Positions 36,045 to 47,588 of a stretch of DNA of 64,000 bases are shown in pieces. The DNA is taken from assembly GCF_020379485.1 (NCBI RefSeq), contig NC_063449.1, positions 38,809,473 to 38,873,472 of the forward strand, written 5' to 3'. Source of the DNA: Brassica napus (lineage: Eukaryota > Streptophyta > Magnoliopsida > Brassicales > Brassicaceae). The translations under genes were made by a program, and so were the position numbers. Each line of letters starts with the position of its first letter. Positions within the stretch are counted from its first letter, which is position 1. Below the pieces are notes generated by a model. The model was not told where the DNA came from, made no database searches, and worked only from the letters and a program-made list of their open reading frames with translations.

Positions 36045-36720
36045 TCTTATATATTAAAACAGAAGTCACAACCTTGATTCATGTGTGATTTTTTTAAAAA
36101 ATGGATCTAATAGACTTATTCCTACATAGTCATGTTACATTTAATCTCTAATATTATCATTTAAATTTTGGACCTACCAGAAATTTTTATTGGACTATCA
36201 ATAATTAGATTTAAACAATAGATGATTCATTGAATTTATAGATAACATAAATTAAATAGATATAGGGTCTGACTGGTGACCTTTTCAGAAACAAGTGGAA
36301 CAATAGAGAAATGAATCAAAATGAATAAATATAAATAAATTAAAAGGAATAAATGCATAGAAGGAATAGAACAAAATATTGTAATGAATGGTCACCACGA
36401 TAAGGAATGAGTATTTTTAATTAAAGTAATTTAGAAACTATTGTTTAAAAATATTTTAAATATAGTTAAACTTTTCTTGTCCATAGGTCTTGGTGTCTCT
36501 TCTTCCTTCACACGTAAATTTCACCTGCACAGCATACATTTGATTTATTTTTCACAAGAAAAAAACTATAATGTAATACCTGTTAAATTTCACGTATCTA
36601 TAATTATTTGCAAACTTGTATTTATAAAGATACGAACCTATAGTCGACGAGAAGCATGTCTTTTATCAGTCCAGATTTGTTTAGCGATATGATCTCGCAC
36701 AATCTTCATATAAGCTCATG

Positions 36721-37924
36721 TCATGCCGATGTGTTTTGGTTCACTTGTTCCTCACTCTCATCATCTGAATGATTGTTCACATTCGAATGTGAATGTGTAG
36801 TGTCCCTCCCCACATCAAATTCTTTGAAGTCAATATCTTTAATTTTGTTCCAACGAATAAATTTGTGGAGTCCCATTGTTGCAAATATAACTTTTCTTTG
36901 TGTTGAGATATCATACCTAGGAAATTCATTTAAAACCCTCCATTTTTGTTTCCAAACACCGAATGTACGTTCAATAACTGAACGTAGTGACACATGCCAT
37001 CTATTAAACATTTCCTTGCTGTTTTTTGGAGGTTCATTATTAAAAAATTCTTGGAGATGATATCGCGTACCTTCTATTCTTTCTTTTCGATATGGAGCTA
37101 GATAACCACGCCTATTTGCATAACCAGAATCTACAAGATAATATTTTCCTTCTAGAGGATGAGGAAACATTGGATCATCTCGCATCGCGGTGTCCAGCAC
37201 TCTAGAGTCATGTGTTGATCCCGCCATTCCAACGAAGCAATATGTAAATAACATATCATGATCACAAATTCCCAAAACATTAAGGCTTGCTGTTCCCTTT
37301 CGGTTCACAAAACGTAATGCATCTCGACCTGGAGTCACCATTACTGGTACATGTGTTCCATCAAGAGCCCCGACAAAACCATTAAAATAAGGTGAATACC
37401 GCTTGTCTCCATGTAAGCTATTCGATATTGCTTCAAACTCACGAGTTGTTCTTGGTCGTAGATAGTCAACAGCCAATTGTACCACTCCTCCAAGAACATA
37501 GTGAAATTTTCTGCATATAGTCTCTTGCGAATGGCCAAATCTTAAACCAATGTCACGTTGAGTATCGTTTTGGCCACACAAAATCAAGAAAATTGTGACG
37601 CTCTCATCCACTTTTATATTATTTGACTCTTGTAATCCATACTTCGTTTGAAGAACTTCGCATAAACGAATAAACGCTTCTGAACTCATGCGGATAAGAG
37701 TACGACATGAAACTTCGTTATGGTAGATTTGGCCCCGTATCATCTTCCCGCCATTTCCCCAGTCTTTGTTCATTGGTTCTTAAAAAAAGTTTGTCTTGTA
37801 GTACTCTAATATAGGATGCATGTACCTTTGGAGAAACTCTTCTTCTTCCAATAACATTAGCTCCAACTCATCTTCATTTAAGTTTTGAATTCCACGTGAA
37901 CGTAATTCTAGGATACGAAGTTCC
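36721..37924 (-). pseudogene. Harbinger transposase (DDE domain), interrupted near its N-terminus
   Basis: An open frame of 350 codons (37773-36721) encodes the HARBI1-like DDE nuclease. The first Asp is in GALDGTHVPV, the second in YLVDSGYANRRGYLAPY, and the Glu in SVIERTFGVWKQKW. An upstream exon beginning at 37924 after a good acceptor adds ELRSRG and a Glu-rich stretch. A TAA at 37782-37780 separates it from the long frame. Because the whole DDE core remains open, translation from the ATG at 37773 could still give a nearly complete catalytic protein. Otherwise the gene is dead. Confidence 0.85.
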
Positions 37925-38140
37925 TGCAAATATTTACATAGATATTACTATTCAGAGATAAAGAAAATAACCTCAAGTGCTTATAAATAAATAATTATCT
38001 TTATAAAAAGAAAACATGCAATAAAGCTTCAAAACACTAACAAGAATATCCGTAAACACCAAAACCAAATTCTTAAAGTCAAAACTTATATAATAAAATA
38101 TTTCTAAAAAGCTTAGACGAGGCCATCATCATTGCTTTCA

Positions 38141-39482
38141 TTAAGTAAATTGACAAAAACTTGTTGGTTCTCTACGTGGCTCTTCCAATGCAGTGGAGTG
38201 CACACCAAGAAAACTCATGAAACCATCTCTAGTATTAGCTCTTGTTGCAGTAATTCCACCCATTCCAACACTCTGAATATGGTTTTGACTTGTCGTCAAC
38301 AAATCAACCTGATTGCATGGACTCCCATGTCTGTCTGTGCCAAGTAAACTCTCCATATATTTGATCTTAATTTCTTCATTCTCCAATTTCAAAAAGGCTT
38401 CACGTACATCAGCATCATTCTTTAACAATTTATTTGCTGCCCACCAAAATACCCCAAGCTGTTCTATTGGTAACTTTTCTAGAACTGATGTTGCATCACC
38501 ATATGTTATCTTTTGAATTTTTCTTGATCGTAGTTCTTCTAAAAATTCTTGCCGAGTATCTACGACACGCTGAAATCCACTCTCCACCTGTGTTATCAAA
38601 ACTAGTTTTTCTTCTTGGAAGACGACGTGACGACATGCTTCGGATTGATCGGTTGCATCCTTGATCACTAGTAAGATCCACTATTTGTTCAGCAGTTTGA
38701 GTTTCTTGCATTTGGTCCACCATTGTTATGCCATCAACATCTAAAGTAGGTTGAACTTGCTGGAGTTGTAGGCCAAGCATATGTGGTGAATAACGTTCAT
38801 CTTGATCAACATCATGTTCACCAAAAATTTGATCCGACAAATCTTTAAATGGCAAAGGCTTCTTTTGCAAAACATGAACTAGTCTTCCTTTAGTTCCTCC
38901 ATATTCCTGTGAATAATAAAAATTAGTATATAAGAAATATATATAAAAATAACGTAATTATATATGATATACAGTAGAGAATTACCGCAATCCGATCACT
39001 CCACCAAGTTTCTATCATATCTATTTGTCCAGAAGATGGATCAACAGCAACACCAGTGCGTTTTACCAATTGACCGTGAATATTCCAAAGTTTAGGCAAG
39101 TAACCAATTTTGCTATTTATCTCTGGATCCCAAGAGCTCTTTTCAACTATCAGCTCGAAGTATTTTTTCAATTCTTTTTCTAGCTGCCACATCTGGCATT
39201 CTACTACGTTAGTCACCGGCTTTTAGCTCCGTAATGACGAGTTCAAGCATAACTTCACAATTCTTATCCTTCCATAGATACTAAAGTACATATGTATTCT
39301 TATAATTAATTCACATGTTTCATAGTAATACAACTATGATTTTAAGAAGAAAAAAGTGCAAATATAAATACCTGTCCTTCACGAGTTGTTCCACCATCAG
39401 TCGTGGTTCTTGCCTCACCACAGGATTGACGTCCGCGACGTGATCCGCGACGTGATCCGCTGGTGTTTCTTGAACTTGACAT
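38141..39482 (-). pseudogene. Harbinger ORF1, Myb/SANT-like protein, frameshifted
   Basis: Exon 39482-39372 starts MSSSRNTSGSRRGSRRGRQS. The next exon continues YLWKDKNCEVMLELVITEL, a Myb/SANT-like start, but hits TAA at 39211-39209. The rest of the domain (WNIHGQLVKRTGVAVDP, ETWWSDRI) lies in another frame. A further exon (from about 38909) shifts frame again near 38665, before the C-terminal part ending about 38141. At least two lesions indicate loss of function. In PIF/Pong elements this protein partners the transposase in DNA binding and nuclear import. Confidence 0.75.
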
Positions 39483-40506
39483 GAGATCTAACAAGCACAC
39501 ATAAAATATTCATGTTATTTTCTATCTTAATACTCGTGTATTGTACATATAACTTTCTCATAGAAATTGTAGGAAAAAAGTGTGTACCTCTTGCTGTAGA
39601 ACTTTTGATTGTATTAGGTTAGGTGAGTAGAATTCTCACATATATAGTGGAATCACGTGAAAAGAGAAGAAAAATGTTAATTTTTTTGTATAAATTCACG
39701 TTAATAGAGATTTGCCATTTTTTATTTTCCATTTTGTTTCTTGCCAATATTGATAGAGAATATTTTTCATCTACTATTCCCAAAATAAAGAGGAATGAAG
39801 TGGAATGGTATGTGTTCATTATATATCAAAAGTTAATTGTGAATTGTGAAAAAAAAAGGAATGGATAGGAATGCAGTGTTCCCTCTCGTTCCATTCCTTC
39901 TTAGCGATCACCATTCATATCCATAATTTAATGTTGTAATATTATACCTCCATATGTTAATTATTTAAATATTTGTCGATGTTAAATTTTAAAATTATGA
40001 AGTTTTTTTTTTAAATAACAAAAATCATATTATCTAACAATGATTAATCTTTACTACTTTAAACCAATCAAAACAAAATTTAAACTATATAGTTTATTTT
40101 AAAAATTAAACAAAAACTAAATGTTTAATTATTTACTCGATAATATAAATCCGTGAAGCGAAAAGTTTAATTTTTTTTAAACTTTCTAAATTTGTAAAAT
40201 GTTACAATATTTTCGAATATGACAATAAAACAATATTTTACTAATCTTAATATATATAGTTACGATTTTAATAATGAAATAATAATCCGAATATATATAT
40301 ATATATATATATAAAAAGATACAAATACATGTGAAAGTTTGAAACAATATATTCAATAAAAAAAATATACCGTAAACTTATAATGTTTTAAAAATTAATA
40401 GGCACATATATATTATAATATATACCAATTTAGAATTAAAAATAAAATATTTATATAAAAATAAATGAAAACAAAAATCCGTGCAGTTGTGCGGATCGAG
40501 ATCTAG

Positions 40507-41400
40507 TTTAGTGTTAAAGTTTACTACACTGTCAGACCCAAAATTTGTAATATTTTATGATTAATGTGAAAAAGTAGTTGAAAGCATGTTACTGGACTAA
40601 TAAGTAAAATTGTTTAAGGTAAAGTCAAACCTAAACTTTAAGAATGCTTTGGACTAATTGATTCGTGTCTACCAAATGTTTCTATTAATACATCTTTTGC
40701 AAACTGTAATTGTTTACATGATCTCCGACAAAATTTAGTCAAAGTACAAATTTATGAATTATATGATAAACAATCTTTGTTTTTTTTCTCAATTTATGGA
40801 TAACTGATTAAATCTAGTCAAGCAACAAATTTATGAAATATAAATAATTAACAACATTTTTATTTTCTCAATTTAAGGATAATTTACTTCAGTTTGAGTC
40901 AAACAGCAAAATTACAAATTATGATTAACAACATTTGTATTCTCTTGAATTTAAGGTTAGTTGACTGAAACTTTAGTCAAGCTACAAATTACGAGTTATG
41001 GTACAAATTGCTTGCTATGACTGTAGTAAATTGACCAAAAGTAATTGATTTATTGGTCATGTATTCAAATTTGGTACTACAATTACATTACCAAAAGCTT
41101 CAAAACCATCCAATGGTAATGGTAATGTAATAATACTAGCTGGCCCAATTGGTACGCAGATAATATGATTATATGTGATATAATTATTGAATGGCATCAT
41201 CTTGTAGATATTTTACAAAAAAAAAAGATATCAACGTCGACGTCTTACAACTAAGTACAAGCATATAAATTAAATAAAAATAAAATAACAAAAAAGGAAG
41301 AAGACATCAACTATTAAGGTCAATATAAACGTATCATCGCCCCTTCGTCTCTTTGCATATTCTTCTTCCTCCTCTCACTACCAAAAAAAAAAAAAAAAAG
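40507..41400 (+). promoter_or_regulatory. GAD upstream region with four-copy tandem repeat of about 80 bp
   Basis: Four diverged units start near 40736, 40815, 40896 and 40974 (spacing 79, 81, 78 bp). Each contains AGTCAAG(C/T)-like, ACAAATTTATGAATTA-like and TCAATTTAAGGATAA-like blocks. They lie about 400-660 bp upstream of the GAD start codon. A TATA-like CATATAAATTAAATAAA occurs at about 41263. The segment next to the ATG contains a long A-tract (41383-41399). Confidence 0.55.
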
Positions 41401-44400
41401 ATGGTTCTAAGTCGAGCGGCCACCGGGAGTGAAGAAAATGTTTGCTCGACGTTCGGATCTCGCTATGTCCGCACTGCACTGCCCAAGTAACTAAAAAAAA
41501 CATGTTTCTTTTGATTTTTCTTATTGTTAATGGGTTTACTCATTAAGTAATGATGAAATAAATTGAAGGTATGAGATTGGTGAGAGCTCGATACCGAAAG
41601 AGGCTGCATATCAGATCATAAAAGATGAGCTGATGCTTGATGGTAACCCGAGGCTGAACCTGGCTTCGTTTGTGACGACATGGATGGAGCCAGAGTGTGA
41701 CAAACTCATTATGGAATCTATCAACAAGAACTACGTCGACATGGACGAGTACCCTGTCACTACCGAGCTCCAGGTCTCTCTCCATCTCCCCATCTCTTTA
41801 TATTCCAAATTAAAAAAATAGATATATTCCAAATTACTTCATAACAAGTGATAGTGCTAGATCTTGTTTTAGTTTCTAGTAATATATCAATTCTAAATCT
41901 AAATCAACTCAAAATGTTTAGAATTGGTTACAGTTGCGCAATGGTTTTAATAAAATATACGATATGTTCTCATATAATTTAATACAAATTTACACTGTGT
42001 TTGATTTATTTTATTTATTTAAAAATGAAGATAAAAACTAATTTTGTATTAAAGGGTATCCACAGAGATAATAAAGAAGAATTAGTTTTGAGGACGATGA
42101 AAAATGTTGTTTGCAATTGATGAACCCATATTCCCCTTGCCCAAGAAAAAAAGAACCCATATTCCCTGTTTAATTTGTATCAGTGCTACATTTATTTATT
42201 TATTTTTTTTTTTTTTTTTTTTTCACGGGCGGTCTCCGGAATCCCAGAGGACTCGAACCCAGGTGCCTTGGGATCCAGTTCACTCTAGACTATTCTGTCC
42301 CGGCCAGTGGTACATTTATTATTCCTTAACACTTTATAATGAGACAAAATATTAACCTATTCATGACTTTTCGTTCCTTTCTTATAAATATGACCCATAC
42401 GATTTTAGCCTCTACTGGCCGACATAACAAGTTCTAAGACTAGTGGTTTTAGTGACTTTGTAAGTTGTTCTCTTAATCATAAATAACCGTGTTGAATTAT
42501 TCTAAATTGTCATTAACACTAGTGCCACTTGATTTGAAGCTTGGGAAAATATCACCGTCGGTTTATTGTAAAACCGGTACAATAAACCGGTCGGCATATT
42601 AGTTTCTTTGAAATGAACCAAGTATAGATCGTATGATTAAAGTTTAAAACATACAAGTACAAATCTTCGAGAATCTAAGGTATGGGAGAAAAGGATGGTA
42701 AAGCATAATAATTCAAGGGACGAAAGAGAAAGTTCTGTCGGCAACCTCTCATTGTTTCACAGATCACCACATAACTTGCTTTTGGTTTTGATTAGTCCAC
42801 TCAATTCCTTTTATCCATTTAACAACAATAAAAAAAAAACTCAACATTCTTCTCACTTTGGGTTAGGGGTATGATATGATTTACTTTAGTATACTATACA
42901 AAGTTTTTTTTTACTATATCCATAGTTAAAGTGAAATAGAGTGAGCTGACGCTCTATGAAGGACGTTGCGAATATATAAATAGAAGATTAGAAAAAGAGA
43001 TACAAATGAAATAATTTTACAAAATGTGTATGATGAAAACCTAGAAGGAGACAAAAACCACAAGGTATAAGTTTGGTGATGGCTAGATCAATAGTCACAT
43101 TGATTCTTCCTTGTTAAAAGTAAGATATTTCACCATAAAGTTGTACCTACTGTGTCCTCAAAATAGATTGGTGATGCCATTTCCGCGTGCCTTAGTGTGA
43201 ACACGATACGTTCATAGTAAAATATCACAGGGTACTTTATCGCGAATAATTATTTATTTTTTTGAACTTTCGCGAATAATATAGCCTACTTTACCAAATT
43301 TGTTTATCGTTTTGTTTGAAAAAGTAGAAAAGATATTTTGGTTAGTTTATTAGTATATAATTGGCTAGCGTTTCTAATTGTAATTAATTTCTCATCGGTT
43401 TTGTATTTGTGTGTTTCTATTCTGATATTGATACAATATCCAGTGAGTTCTTGTTGTTGTTAAGGATCTAAATAAGTTCATCAACAAAAGAAAAATAATA
43501 ATAAAAGATTACCAATATGCTGATATCTCATGTGCATGGAGTTTCATTTGAACTCGGTCCATTGGACCTATATGAAAAATGTAGTTAATTTCATTAGTTA
43601 ACGAACAAGGAATATTTATATAAAACCTGTGCTCTTTTTATTTTTGCGCAAAAGCATATGTGCTCATAAATCATAATTTTAATTTATTGGAAAACAGAAC
43701 CGATGTGTAAACATGATAGCTCGGCTGTTCAATGCACCACTTGGGGAAACTGAGACCGCCATGGGAGTAGGCACTGTTGGGTCTTCGGAAGCCATCATGT
43801 TAGCCGGATTGGCCTTCAAAAGGAACTGGCAGAACAAACGCAAAGCTGAGGGTAAACCCTACGACAAACCCAACATTGTCACCGGAGCCAATGTTCAAGT
43901 GAGTACTATATCTTTATCTCACTCTTTTTACATAATAGTTAATTTGTGAATAGTTAACAAAGTACTTCAAATATCTAGAAAACATTGCAAAATAATTTTT
44001 ATATTAGGTATTACCGCAAATTTCATTTTCAAACCAGTTTCAAATTACATAAATTGACACTTCCGTTTAATCTGTTTACTATTTCCTTTTTTAAAAAAGA
44101 AAATAGTGTGTAAAGCATCAACTCTCATAGAATATAAGGTTTAAACACGAAAAAATTACTTTCAGGTGTGCTGGGAGAAATTCGCTAGGTACTTCGAGGT
44201 GGAGCTAAAAGAAGTGAAGCTTAGTGAAGGTTACTACGTGATGGATCCAGATAAAGCAGCTGAAATGGTAGACGAGAACACAATCTGTGTTGCTGCCATA
44301 CTTGGTTCCACACTCAACGGTGAGTTCGAAGACGTCAAGCGCCTTAATGACTTGTTGGTCAAGAAAAACGAAGAGACTGGCTGGAACACTCCAATCCACG

Positions 44401-45455
44401 TTGACGCAGCAAGCGGAGGCTTCATAGCTCCGTTTATTTACCCTGAATTGGAATGGGACTTTAGGCTTCCTTTGGTGAAGAGTATCAATGTGAGTGGTCA
44501 CAAGTATGGGCTGGTCTATGCTGGTATTGGCTGGGTCGTGTGGAGGACACAACAGGATTTACCTGATGAGCTCATCTTTCATATCAACTATCTTGGTGCC
44601 GACCAACCCACTTTTACTCTCAATTTCTCCAAGGGTGTGTATCTTTCGTATTCTTTATCCCAAATCTTTTAAAATATAATGTTATTAATTTATGGATGTT
44701 TATGAAATGTATTGAACGTTTTTGGTTGTTTGTAGGATCGAGCCAAATCATTGCTCAATACTATCAGCTCATTCGCCTTGGCTTCGAGGTTAGTATATTG
44801 AAAATAATAAAATAATATATATATATATATTATGTTTAGTGTTATAGACTTATAGCTAGCAATAGAATGGTTTTTGGTGTAAAAAAAAAGACTTATACCA
44901 TGTAATACTATCTTAGAGTACGTTACCGTTTTGTGCTTTTTATTTGTTTTTAAAATATACCGATTTGTATTTTCCATGGAATAGGGCTACAAGAACGTGA
45001 TGGAGAACTGTAGAGAGAACATGGTGGTTCTGAGAGAAGGGATAGAGAAAACAGAGCGTTTCAACATAGTCTCAAAGGAGGTAGGAGTGCCACTCGTAGC
45101 CTTCTCTCTCAAGGACCACAGCTTCCACAACGAGTTCGAGATCTCAGAGATGCTACGCCGTTTCGGCTGGATTGTCCCGGCTTACACCATGCCTGCGGAT
45201 GCGCAACACATCACGGTTCTGCGTGTTGTTATCAGGGAAGATTTCTCAAGAACACTTGCGGAGAGACTTGTGGCTGATATTGTGAAGGTGCTTCACGAGC
45301 TTGACACCTTGCCTTCCAAGATATCTAGGAAGATGGGAGCAGAGGATTTCGGAAATATGAAAGGGAAGAAGGTGGAAAGGGATATTCTGATGGAAGTCAT
45401 TGTTGGATGGAGGAAGTTTGTGAAGGAGAGGAAGAAGATGAATGGTGTGTGTTAA
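41401..45455 (+). CDS. GAD2: Glutamate decarboxylase (GAD2 orthologue)
   Basis: Six exons (41401-41486, 41569-41773, 43698-43898, 44166-44634, 44736-44788, 44985-45455) give exactly 494 aa, the length I recall for Arabidopsis GAD2. The enzyme is a PLP-dependent cytosolic decarboxylase that converts glutamate to GABA and CO2. Visible features are [20 protein letters not shown] (cofactor and substrate region), [13 protein letters not shown] (PLP-contacting Asp) and the PLP lysine in [15 protein letters not shown]. The C-terminal tail [17 protein letters not shown], with its Trp and lysine cluster, fits the calmodulin-binding autoinhibitory domain typical of plant GADs. Intron 2 is unusually large (41774-43697, 1.9 kb) and contains a SINE. 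Position between the ABC1 kinase and peroxiredoxin genes supports At1g65960. Confidence 0.96.
42197..42310 (-). mobile_element. Short tRNA-derived SINE in GAD intron 2
   Basis: On the minus strand a B-box-like GGGTTCGAGTCC occurs at about 42250-42261 and an A-tail at about 42222-42204. It is flanked by direct copies TACATTTATT at 42187-42196 and 42311-42320. At about 114 bp it is short, so probably 5'-truncated or a small family. Confidence 0.6.
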
Positions 45456-45610
45456 TCTGAAGTGTCTTGTGTTTGTGTTTGAATTTATTGTCGTCTAATA
45501 AAATAATAAGTATGTGTGTTCGAGGACTTGAGAGGTTTGGTGAAAGAGTTGTGTGTTTGGTATCTATTTGAGACAATAATTAATTATGGATTCTATTGTA
45601 TGCTTGAAAC

Positions 45611-46614
45611 CAGTGTTTTTAAAACCGGAAACTGAACCGAAAATATTTTGGGTCACGGTTCAATATGGTTCGATCGGATCAAACCTTGTTCAATAATATG
45701 GTTTAATATTTTTTTAGTATGTAAATATAAAAGTAATACTAGATTTTGACCCGCGCTTTCAAAGCGCGGGTTTATTTTTGTTTTTTTTTTCAATTGACAA
45801 ATATTTAGTAAATGTCACATTTTCATATATTTGTGTTTTATTTTATAAAAGACTTAAAAATTTTATCTTTATTTATCGTATTTCATTTTAAATGACTATT
45901 TATGTTAAAAAATTAAACTTTATTTTTTTAATGAATTAAGTTGGTATAATTCTGATAAATTAATTTTATTATGGGGTTAATATTTTAATTAAAAAATTAT
46001 ATACTTTTAATAAAGATTTATACTTTTCAATAAAAAAATTCAATTATTTTTATGAATGCTTAAATTATATTAAGAAAAGAAAAAAATAATAATTAAGAAT
46101 AGTATTAAAAAAATTATTTGAACTTGGACTCAATGATCCAAAGAAAAAAAAAAGGTGAAAATTGAATCTGATTTTTTAATAGGCCCAAATGGCCCAAGAG
46201 AGATTTGATTTGGGCTGGATCCAAAAATAATGACCCAATATAGATTTGTTATTAATATTACTTAATTGCCCTTAATGAAACATGCAATGTTAGTGAAGGA
46301 AACATGCCCCTAAGGTAATTATGACAATAGGATCCTGCTTTAATAGTATAGATTAGTAAACATGATGCATAGTTAAAATATAAATCAATTTTGAACATAA
46401 AATATTATAAATATAAATTAGTTTCTTGTTTATATGGATGGTTTATAGATTTTTGATAGTTTTAATGATTTTTATTGGTTTAATAGCTTTGAAATATAAT
46501 CTGGCTATGTGGCCGGTTCATGGTCGAACCAATTACTAGACCAACCCGGCTATATAACCGGTTTATGGTCGAATCCGGTTCAACCATCGGGTCGGTCCGG
46601 TTTTAAAAACACTG
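45611..46614. mobile_element. hAT-type element (about 390 bp) carrying a nested Helitron
   Basis: The left end is CAGTGTTTTTAAAACCGGA and the right end its inverted copy (CCGGTTTTAAAAACACTG). They are flanked by perfect 8-bp duplications CTTGAAAC at 45603-45610 and 46615-46622. Inner sequence has many CCGGTT and GGTTCAA motifs in inverted order. Removing the Helitron at 45739-46352 leaves about 390 bp without coding capacity. Confidence 0.85.
45739..46352 (-). mobile_element. Non-autonomous Helitron, 614 bp, nested in the hAT element
   Basis: On the minus strand it starts TCTATACTATTAAAGCAGGA at 46352. It ends with a hairpin of CCCGCGCTTT and AAAGCGCGGG (45769-45749), then TCAAAAT and CTAG at 45742-45739. 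Flanking bases are A and T as expected. The terminus resembles that of the Helitron at 15811 but is a different subfamily. Confidence 0.82.
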
Positions 46615-46622
46615 CTTGAAAC

Positions 46623-47588
46623 TTATCGTGAGCGTTTGGTTTTTTTTTTTCTTGAAACACGAGCGTTTGGTTATTTGTAAAATATTCTTCAAATGCTATT
46701 TCCTTGAATTTTAGTGCTCCTTTTTTATTTGGGGTAAAATGTTCAAAATTTTACACGCAATTCAGTTCAAGACAAACAGAAGGCCCAGTAATAAAAAAAA
46801 GAACCGCTTTATTGTCTGAAATCAGGCTAGAGATGATCTACTTTCTGGCATGGCCAGATGCTGAACCAACTAAACCATATAATAAATGGATCAAAGAGTT
46901 AAAATTTGTAATATGTTAGTCTTTTTCTCAAAAAACTAATAAATCTTCTATTTGATCCAGACCAGAATTAAGCACGAAAAAAGTTGCACGGACAGAAACA
47001 AGTAAACCAATAAAACTAGGAGATTTGGATTTAGGACATCTGAAGAAAGATAAAATGGCATGTTGTCTAAAATTTTGTATGGAAGGTGATCGTCACAATC
47101 ATCACTATGGTTTTCAACGTATCAAGCAAATCTAATTCAACAAGGGTGTATTTGGTCGATTCCAGAAACAAAATGTTGTGCTCATGGATGTGGCAACTAT
47201 GATGCACGGGTACGTCTCTTCGAATTCAAAAATGAGAATTCGAGAAGCATACTAATTTGTCGAATAGAGAAGGGTATTTGATTTTCATAGTCAACACCTA
47301 AACATTAATGTTCTTTGTGTGGCTCGTGGTAGCCTAAAGTTTTGGTTCGTTTAATTAATTAAGAAGGTATATATGTTCATATCATAGTCCAGAACAAAAT
47401 GCAAATTTGTCATGAATTATTACACGTGAAAACAATGAAAACCAATGTTTTATTATAAAATCCATAAAGGGAGATAATCAACTCAAACCGCTTTATTATG
47501 CATGTTTCTTGTATGAAAACAGGCTAGAGATCTAGCGGATTCACGTACAGAAATGTAGAAATAGAACAAGCAAAATGATAAAAGATTC
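46623..47588. other. Intergenic, nothing recognised
   Basis: AT-rich sequence downstream of both GAD and the peroxiredoxin gene. No exon or bounded repeat found. The last 80 bases are probably peroxiredoxin 3' UTR. Confidence 0.45.

Larger units (their letters stand above)
36265..39922 (-). mobile_element. PIF/Harbinger DNA transposon, 3.66 kb, inside the Helitron
   Basis: The imperfect terminal inverted repeats are GGGTCTGACTGGTGACC at the left and, read on the other strand, GGATATGAATGGTGATC at the right. They are flanked by the 3-bp sequence ATA at 36262-36264 and 39923-39925. The element carries the two genes expected of plant PIF/Pong-type elements, a DDE transposase and a Myb/SANT-like protein, both on the minus strand. 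Both reading frames are damaged. Confidence 0.8.
36045..40506 (+). mobile_element. Non-autonomous Helitron (about 0.8 kb) split by a Harbinger insertion
   Basis: The 5' end TCTTATATATTAAAACAGAA follows an A at 36044 and is the typical ATREP Helitron start. The 3' end has a stem-loop (ATCCGTGCAGTTGTGCGGAT at about 40478-40497), then CGAGAT and CTAG at 40503-40506, followed by T. Subtracting the Harbinger element at 36265-39922 and its duplication leaves about 800 bp, in the size range of this family. No Helitron Rep/helicase is present. Confidence 0.78.
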
